This document shows positions 61,101 through 64,000 of a DNA stretch of 64,000 nucleotides, in pieces (positions within the stretch are counted from its first letter, which is position 1; each line of letters opens with the position of its first letter). The notes under the pieces were generated by a model that was not told the DNA's origin, did not search any database, and saw nothing but the letters and a program-made list of their open reading frames with translations. Origin of the DNA: Glandiceps talaboti (Eukaryota; Hemichordata; Enteropneusta; Spengelidae); contig NC_135560.1 in assembly GCF_964340395.1 (NCBI RefSeq), positions 2,947,998-3,011,997 on the forward strand, written 5' to 3'. The translations under genes were made by a program, and so were the position numbers.

Positions 61101-64000
61101 AGAAAACACTACATTGTGTACATTTCACTAGAAAACACTACATTGTGTACATTTCACTAGAAAACACTACATTGTGTACATTTCACCAGAAAACACTACA
61201 TTGTGTACATTTCACTAGAAAACACTACATTGTGTACATTTCACCAGAAAACACTACATTGTGTACATTTCACCAGAAAACACTACATTGTGTACATTTC
61301 ATCAGAAAACACTACATTGTGAACATTTCACCAGAAAACACTACATTGTGTACATTTCACCAGAAAACACTACAGTGTGTACATTTCACCAGAAAACACT
61401 ACATTGTGTACATTTCACCAGAAAACACTACATTGTGTACATTTCACTAGAAAACACTACATTGTGTACATTTCACCAGAAAACACTACATTGTGTACAT
61501 TTCACCAGAAAACACTACATTGTGTACATTTCATCAGAAAACACTACATTGTGTACATTTCACCAGAAAACACTACATTGTGTACATTTCACCAGAAAAC
61601 ACTACATTGTGTACATTTCACTAGAAAACACTACATTGTGTACATTTCATCAGAAAACACTACATTGTGTACATTTCACCAGAAAACACTACATTGTGTA
61701 CATTTCACTAGAAAACCCTACATTGTGAACATTTCACTAGAAAACACTACATTGTGAACATTTCACTGGAAAACACTACATTGTGAACATTTCACTGGAA
61801 AACACTACATTGTGAACATTTCACCAGAAAACACTACATTGTGTACATTTCACCAGAAAACACTACAGTGTGTACATTTCACCAGAAAACACTACATTGT
61901 GTACATTTCACCAGAAAACACTACATTGTGTACATTTCACCAGAAAACACTACATTGTGAACATTTCACTGGAAAACACTACATTGTGAACATTTCACTA
62001 GAAAACACTACATTGTGTACATTTCACCAGAAAACACTACATTGTGTACATTTCACCAGAAAACACTACATTGTGTACATTTCACTAGAAAACACTACAT
62101 TGTGAACATTTCACTAGAAAACACTACATTGTGTACATTTCACCAGAAAACACTACATTGTGTACATTTCACTAGAAAACACTACATTGTGAACATTTCA
62201 CTAGAAAACACTACATTGTGAACATTTCACTAGAAAACACTACATTGTGAACATTTCACTAGAAAACACTACATTGTGAACATTTCACTAGAAAACACTA
62301 CATTGTGTACATTTCACCAGAAAACACTACATTGTGTACATTTCACCAGAAAACACTACAGTGTGTACATTTCACCAGAAAACACTACATTGTGTACATT
62401 TCACTAGAAAACACTACATTGTGTACATTTCACCAGAAAACACTACATTGTGTACATTTCACTAGAAAACACTACATTGTGAACATTTCACTAGAAAACA
62501 CTACATTGTGAACATTTCACTAGAAAACACTACATTGTGTACATTTCACTGGAAAACACTACATTGTGAACATTTCACCAGAAAACACTACATTGTGTAC
62601 ATTTCACTGGAAAACACTACATTGTGCACATGTCACCAGAAAACACTACATTGTGTACATTTCACTAGAAAACACTACATTGTGTACATTTCACTGGAAA
62701 ACACTACATTGTGAACATTTCACTGGAAAACACTACATTGTGTACATTTCACTAGAAAACACTACATTGTGTACATTTCACCAGGAAACACTACATTGTG
62801 CACATGTCACCAGAAAACACTACATTGTGTACATTTCACTAGAAAACACTACATTGTGTACATTTCACCAGGCAGCTAACAAATCTGAATCAAGTCCCTC
62901 AGGAAGTTTAAACACTAAATTTTTTGATACCATGTAACAGTATATCTGATGACATGAGATGCTTCCTTCCATTGAGTTTTAAATCACAGTATATATATAC
63001 CTGTGTGCACCTTATCAGTGCAAGTATGGTGCATGTCAGTTTTGATCAATACTGTAATGTCAAGTATATCATGTATGTGTACTTATACAAAAACTATTTC
63101 ATGTATGCATGTATTGAGTAATTGTGTACAATTAGATTATAGAGGTACACATACAATCACTATATCATGTACAATCAAACACAGTGGAAACCCATCACTC
63201 TGTCATTCTGTCTAAAATCATATGATATTGCAAAGGAGACAAAATAGCAAACAAACCAATTCTATCATGTTGTACAACAAACAACAATTTCACTTTGAAA
63301 ATATTAAGTTTTATTAATGCATTGTAATACATTATATTTTTCTTACATAACGGTAAAGTTGTAAACCATCAAGATATGTTTGCACTATTGTACATACATG
63401 TATACCCAGAATGGTCTTGAACCCTAATTTCTTGTGTCTATACATTCAAATATACAAGTGGAGAAGTTAAGATTCTAGAATTACACTCTGCATTACACAT
63501 AAAAGGTCCAATGCACTGCACAAAGTTTTACAAGATAGACTACAACAGAGAATTATCAGACACACATATATAAACTTGCATGCCAGTGTCATCACATATA
63601 ATCACTAATGATGTGAGTGGAGGATTTGAGAAGGACTTTGATACATCTAATGTAAACACTGGTATTTTGAACTCCAAGTTTGTGTGCATAGAATATCACA
63701 TTGACTTGACCTGTGTTGATTGTGTTAATGTTGCTATAGTTACCTAACCTATTATATCATATTGCAGGTCCACTAAGTCTCAAAGAATAAGAGGAGCTTC
63801 AAACAACCTTAGATTAAAGGTAAGCATATAACACTTGTACATTTCACTAGTATATAGTTTGGATGTGTGTTATAAATCTTCAGCTGTTACACCACCAAGT
63901 GTTATTTCAGAAATTTTGTATGGACTCAATCAACAATGAATTAATGAATTTATGCAATCATATCAATGAGGTGAAACTATTTCATAGTCCCAGAGACAAA
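35674..64000 (+). CDS. TTLL6: TTLL6/TTLL13-type tubulin polyglutamylase, 18 exons, continues past right edge
   Basis: TTLL enzymes of this type add glutamate side chains to tubulin tails in axonemes and stable microtubules, using ATP. Eighteen exons join in phase into at least 1115 codons, all with GT-AG introns. The catalytic TTL (ATP-grasp) core spans about residues 79-430. It opens with [16 protein letters not shown] and shows [12 protein letters not shown] (192-203), DLRIYVL (236-242), HLTNYAINK (280-288), [12 protein letters not shown] (E361, D366) and KPWLLEVNHSPSF (E378, N380); all ATP and magnesium ligands are kept. A basic helical tail follows ([17 protein letters not shown]), as in microtubule-binding regions of this subfamily. 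The N-terminal 75 residues are acidic then lysine-rich (KKKKKKRKR). A long low-complexity C-terminus with a CSMC motif continues beyond the window; human TTLL6 has about 843 residues. Choosing between TTLL6 and TTLL13 orthology needs a tree. Confidence 0.95.
35901..39972 (+). other. TTLL6: TTLL intron 1
   Basis: A 4.1-kb GT-AG intron holding the second hAT-like element (37709-39176). The rest is AT-rich with no coding signal. Confidence 0.85.
37709..39176. mobile_element. hAT-like non-autonomous transposon, copy 2 (1468 bp)
   Basis: Same ends and same orientation as the copy at 29396-30877 and nearly identical over its length. It is flanked by ATACA at 37704-37708 and 39177-39181, a different flush 5-bp duplication, which shows independent insertion. 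It lies in TTLL intron 1. Small indels separate the copies, for example the CATGTATGTGTCTC region near 37950. Confidence 0.92.
39973..40013 (+). CDS. TTLL6: TTLL exon 2
   Basis: A 41-bp micro-exon encoding [14 protein letters not shown] with both flanking codons split. The acceptor is TTTCTTCAG and the donor GTAAGT. This is the conserved start of the TTLL6/13 core. Confidence 0.92.
40014..41507 (+). other. TTLL6: TTLL intron 2
   Basis: A GT-AG intron largely occupied by the family B repeat copy at 40300-41340. Confidence 0.85.
40300..41340 (+). mobile_element. Dispersed element family B, copy 2
   Basis: It begins near GTGTCTGTCTGTCTGTGTGG and runs through degenerate repeats of about 140 bp sharing TTGAAATTTAATGGGAATGT-like and GTGTCTTTTTGGTCAAAAA blocks. 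It ends near TGCCTAGCAACAAGACCACG and CATTGGTGCCATAT. It matches the reverse complement of 12110-13080. No credible coding capacity. Confidence 0.75.
41508..41626 (+). CDS. TTLL6: TTLL exon 3
   Basis: It encodes [20 protein letters not shown] and [20 protein letters not shown], closely matching TTLL6/13. It ends in phase 0 at TTTCAA/GTAAGT. Confidence 0.95.
41627..42413 (+). other. TTLL6: TTLL intron 3
   Basis: A GT-AG intron. The open frame 41896-42297 has no recognisable product. No repeat of note. Confidence 0.85.
42414..42544 (+). CDS. TTLL6: TTLL exon 4
   Basis: It encodes [20 protein letters not shown], then [20 protein letters not shown] and LPA, a hallmark block of this subfamily. 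The acceptor is TATCTTTAG and the donor GCTGA/GTAAGT. Confidence 0.95.
42545..42989 (+). other. TTLL6: TTLL intron 4
   Basis: A short GT-AG intron with nothing recognisable inside. Confidence 0.85.
42990..43149 (+). CDS. TTLL6: TTLL exon 5
   Basis: It encodes [20 protein letters not shown] and [20 protein letters not shown] to QQYITK, including the ATP-binding glycine-rich loop. The donor AAAG/GTAAAA lies about 100 bp before the 27-bp array. Confidence 0.95.
43251..47429. repeat. 27-bp minisatellite, about 155 copies (TTLL intron 5)
   Basis: The unit is TATAAATCAGTCATTTGGTT then ATGAATG, 27 bp. Copies differ by a few recurrent substitutions only (TCA/TTA, GAA/AAA, TGT/TGC, ATA/ATT). No length change occurs across about 4.18 kb, so one plus-strand frame stays open for 1420 codons (repeat CINQ(S/L)FGY(E/K)). 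A five-unit order (S-E, S-E, L-E, S-E, L-K) repeats four times at about 43278-43817, and a TGC variant recurs 270 bp apart (43439, 43709), so multi-unit blocks were copied. Flanking TTLL exons show this is intron, not coding. Confidence 0.97.
47544..47687 (+). CDS. TTLL6: TTLL exon 6, whose end and donor seed a 36-bp minisatellite
   Basis: It encodes [40 protein letters not shown] and VEPTSHNV, 48 residues in phase 0. The real donor is AATGTG/GTAAGT at 47687/47688, followed by about 19 further copies of the same 29 exonic plus 7 intronic bases. Confidence 0.95.
47659..48378. repeat. 36-bp minisatellite made of TTLL exon 6 end plus splice donor, 20 copies
   Basis: The unit is GATATGTAGAACCCACATCA then CACAATGTGGTAAGTT. 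The first 29 bases are the end of exon 6 and the last 7 the intron start. Donor GT positions run from 47688 to 48372 in exact 36-bp steps (19 steps). Most copies read GATATATAG where the exon reads GATATGTAG; two late copies read AATAGG/GTAAGT. Every copy keeps GGTAAGTT. Confidence 0.97.
48590..48777. mobile_element. Palindromic MITE (188 bp fold-back)
   Basis: The left arm CACATATTGCCTGGCC...GGGCTATAGCACCCGTT mirrors the right arm AACGGGTGCTATAGCCC...GGCCAGGCAATATGTG. The inner arms CTGTGAGTTACCAGAATCAC and GTGATTCTGGTAACTCACAG pair perfectly around CGGCCTTTGGCC. A lone degraded copy of the 36-bp unit (ATATAGAACCCACATTACTC) follows at about 48781. Confidence 0.9.
49108..49174. repeat. GT dinucleotide microsatellite
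   Basis: About 33 GT units with one GAGT interruption near the end, in TTLL intron 6. Confidence 0.97.
49491..49576 (+). CDS. TTLL6: TTLL exon 7
   Basis: It encodes [20 protein letters not shown] then RDDDCGSK, the HLTNY-INK motif of TTL enzymes. The acceptor is TTCTTATTAG and the donor AAAAG/GTAAGA. Confidence 0.95.
49746..49971 (+). CDS. TTLL6: TTLL exon 8
   Basis: It encodes the segment from [20 protein letters not shown] to KPWLLE, including [18 protein letters not shown] and [12 protein letters not shown] with metal-binding Glu and Asp. The donor is TTGAA/GTAAGT. Confidence 0.95.
49972..51030 (+). other. TTLL6: TTLL intron 8 with a possible inverted-end element
   Basis: A short direct repeat (TAGTCACAAGGACAGCTAAT at about 50193 and 50227) is followed by a candidate element of about 560 bp from about 50290 to 50850. 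Its ends are imperfect inverted repeats (CTAGCTGCTAGACTTCAGAT and the complement of GCCTGAACGTCTAGCAGC). Low confidence on boundaries. Confidence 0.5.
51031..51212 (+). CDS. TTLL6: TTLL exon 9
   Basis: It opens with [20 protein letters not shown] (the EVN metal ligands straddle the junction) and runs into the basic helical [20 protein letters not shown] segment. It ends GTTAG/GTAAGT. Confidence 0.95.
51369..51557 (+). CDS. TTLL6: TTLL exon 10
   Basis: It encodes [20 protein letters not shown], then [20 protein letters not shown] and [17 protein letters not shown], which align with the post-core region of TTLL6 (RLIYP...EKY..F). The acceptor is GTCAACAG and the donor GCAAG/GTATGT. Confidence 0.93.
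51558..52485 (+). other. TTLL6: TTLL intron 10
   Basis: A GT-AG intron that is mostly a 38/44-bp minisatellite at 51790-52330. Confidence 0.85.
51790..52330. repeat. 38/44-bp minisatellite, about 13 copies
   Basis: The core unit is TTACATGTATTAGTCTAATT then GACCATATGATCAATGTA, 38 bp. A 44-bp form carries six extra bases (CCGGTA) after AATGTA. The long form has CAGTCTAAT and the short form TAGTCTAAT, so unit type and a point variant are linked. Runs of long and short units repeat in blocks. Confidence 0.95.
52486..52663 (+). CDS. TTLL6: TTLL exon 11
   Basis: It encodes a highly charged [20 protein letters not shown] helix, then a basic proline/arginine tract ([20 protein letters not shown]). 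The exon joins in phase on both sides; sequence conservation is low here. Confidence 0.88.
52664..53091 (+). other. TTLL6: TTLL intron 11
   Basis: Nothing beyond splice sites is recognised. Confidence 0.85.
53092..53304 (+). CDS. TTLL6: TTLL exon 12
   Basis: 71 residues, [20 protein letters not shown] to [11 protein letters not shown], in phase 0 on both sides. The acceptor is TGCTTACCTAG and the donor AAT/GTAAGT. Confidence 0.88.
53305..53871 (+). other. TTLL6: TTLL intron 12
   Basis: Nothing beyond splice sites is recognised. Confidence 0.85.
53872..54300 (+). CDS. TTLL6: TTLL exon 13
   Basis: 143 residues, [20 protein letters not shown] to LKLSDKEKK, serine- and charge-rich, ending with a [10 protein letters not shown] mini-motif. 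The acceptor TTAATGCAG was preferred because it keeps phase 0. Confidence 0.85.
54301..54762 (+). other. TTLL6: TTLL intron 13
   Basis: Nothing beyond splice sites is recognised. Confidence 0.85.
54763..54924 (+). CDS. TTLL6: TTLL exon 14
   Basis: 54 residues, [20 protein letters not shown] to SSHGMLPQ, Asn/Ser/Thr-rich and likely disordered. The acceptor is TTTGCATGCAG and the donor CCGCAG/GTGATT. Confidence 0.82.
55995..56859. repeat. 72-bp minisatellite, about 12 copies
   Basis: The unit is TAGTGCTGCTACAACTCAGG, AATAAATACCGATGACTTTG, TCGTAAACAATAATCCATCA, ATACATTGTACA. Copies are almost identical. As 72 is divisible by three, a minus-strand frame stays open for 370 codons (55962-57074), an artefact of the period. 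Confidence 0.97.
58729..58755. repeat. TGTTG pentamer run
   Basis: About five tandem GTTGT units followed by degenerate forms to about 58800. Confidence 0.8.
58936..59374 (+). CDS. TTLL6: TTLL exon 15
   Basis: 146 residues, [20 protein letters not shown] to [12 protein letters not shown], Ser/Asn/Gln-rich. The acceptor is CTCCTACCAG and the donor TCTG/GTATGT. Confidence 0.85.
59642..59918 (+). CDS. TTLL6: TTLL exon 16
   Basis: 92 residues, [20 protein letters not shown] to [10 protein letters not shown], low complexity. The acceptor is CTATTCACAG and the donor CTTAG/GTAAGA. Confidence 0.85.
60148..60266. repeat. Tandem duplication of about 57 bp
   Basis: GTTTATTAATTATTTTAAAT...ATATTTGTACATGGTGTCAT occurs twice, followed by a third truncated start. 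Confidence 0.85.
60740..60833 (+). CDS. Possible alternative 3'-terminal exon of TTLL (weak)
   Basis: After an AACTTACAG acceptor, the frame set by exon 16 stays open for 30 codons ([20 protein letters not shown]...) and ends in TAG at 60831. It would give a shorter C-terminus in place of exons 17-18. An internal donor at AGAG/GTAGCC would not join exon 17 in frame, so only a terminal exon fits. No homology is known to me and chance is possible. Confidence 0.25.
61074..62871. repeat. 29-bp minisatellite, 62 copies
   Basis: The unit is AAAACACTACATTGTGTACA then TTTCACTAG, 29 bp. The span of 1798 bp is exactly 62 units, with no net length change. Variants are ACCAG, ATCAG, ACTGG, GAACA, GCACATG and CAGTGTG. 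Because 29 is not a multiple of three, open frames here cycle through three phases and are artefacts. Confidence 0.97.
62872..63767. other. End of TTLL intron 16, no recognised feature
   Basis: AT-rich sequence with short TACATG-type motifs; no exon, RNA gene or repeat array. Confidence 0.5.
63768..63819 (+). CDS. TTLL6: TTLL exon 17
   Basis: A 52-bp exon encoding [18 protein letters not shown] in phase with exon 16. The acceptor is CATATTGCAG and the donor AAAG/GTAAGC. Confidence 0.8.
63911..64000 (+). CDS. TTLL6: TTLL exon 18 (partial, open at the right edge)
   Basis: After TTATTTCAG the phase-0 frame reads [20 protein letters not shown] and stays open to the window end. A GTG donor at 63971 could end it earlier. 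Confidence 0.7.

Larger units (their letters stand above)
59919..63767 (+). other. TTLL6: TTLL intron 16
   Basis: A 3.8-kb intron with a 57-bp duplication near 60150, a possible alternative terminal exon (60740-60833) and the 29-bp minisatellite (61074-62871). Confidence 0.8.

Noticed and set aside
893-62871. CRISPR array interpretation of the tandem repeats
   Set aside because: Units are directly adjacent with no unique spacers, and the sequence is eukaryotic.
61145-62937. Several open frames of 68-155 codons with [13 protein letters not shown]-type repeats
   Set aside because: Artefacts of the 29-bp repeat read in cycling phases.

Overview
This is a eukaryotic, intron-rich, AT-rich window, almost certainly from a non-vertebrate animal. 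A marine invertebrate such as an amphioxus or a mollusc is likely, but I cannot fix the phylum. The evidence is many short coding exons with GT-AG introns, proteins that align with animal COPE and TTLL6/TTLL13, dense DNA transposons and MITE-like palindromes, and heavy use of the TACATGTA motif between exons. There is no operon, CRISPR array or convincing RNA gene.

Layout. (1) 1-17849, minus strand: the 5' half of COPE, coatomer epsilon subunit. Exons 1-5 are at 17751-17849, 13159-13221, 11546-11646, 8090-8192 and 7174-7223. The rest of the gene lies beyond the left edge. Its introns hold two large 46-bp minisatellites (about 893-5994 and 8901-11557). (2) 17850-35663: a long interval between the two start codons. 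It holds a COPE-side promoter, quiet AT-rich sequence, and a cluster of mobile elements at 22.67-30.88 kb. The cluster comprises a 0.95-kb non-autonomous element with internal 151-bp repeats, a 5.5-kb DNA transposon with 39-bp inverted ends carrying an intact 703-residue transposase-like ORF plus a second spliced ORF, and a 1.48-kb hAT-like non-autonomous element with a 5-bp target duplication. (3) 35674-64000, plus strand: a TTLL6/TTLL13-type tubulin polyglutamylase gene. It has eighteen coding exons and runs off the right edge. Its introns hold a second hAT-like copy, five minisatellites (27, 36, 38/44, 72 and 29 bp units), a palindromic MITE and a GT microsatellite.

The most striking feature is how repeats and exons meet. 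In both genes one minisatellite is built from the 3' end of an exon plus its splice donor. TTLL exon 6 is followed by about 19 further copies of its last 29 exonic bases plus GTAAGTT. COPE exon 3 is followed by about 57 copies of a 46-bp unit carrying its end and GTATGTG donor. In both cases, use of any donor after the first would add an in-frame stop codon. Seven large minisatellites occupy roughly a quarter of the window, and all lie inside introns of these two genes.

The two host genes have unrelated jobs: COPI vesicle coat (COPE) and glutamylation of axonemal or neuronal tubulin (TTLL). No functional link between them is implied. The 5.5-kb transposon is the best candidate for a little-described mobile system.
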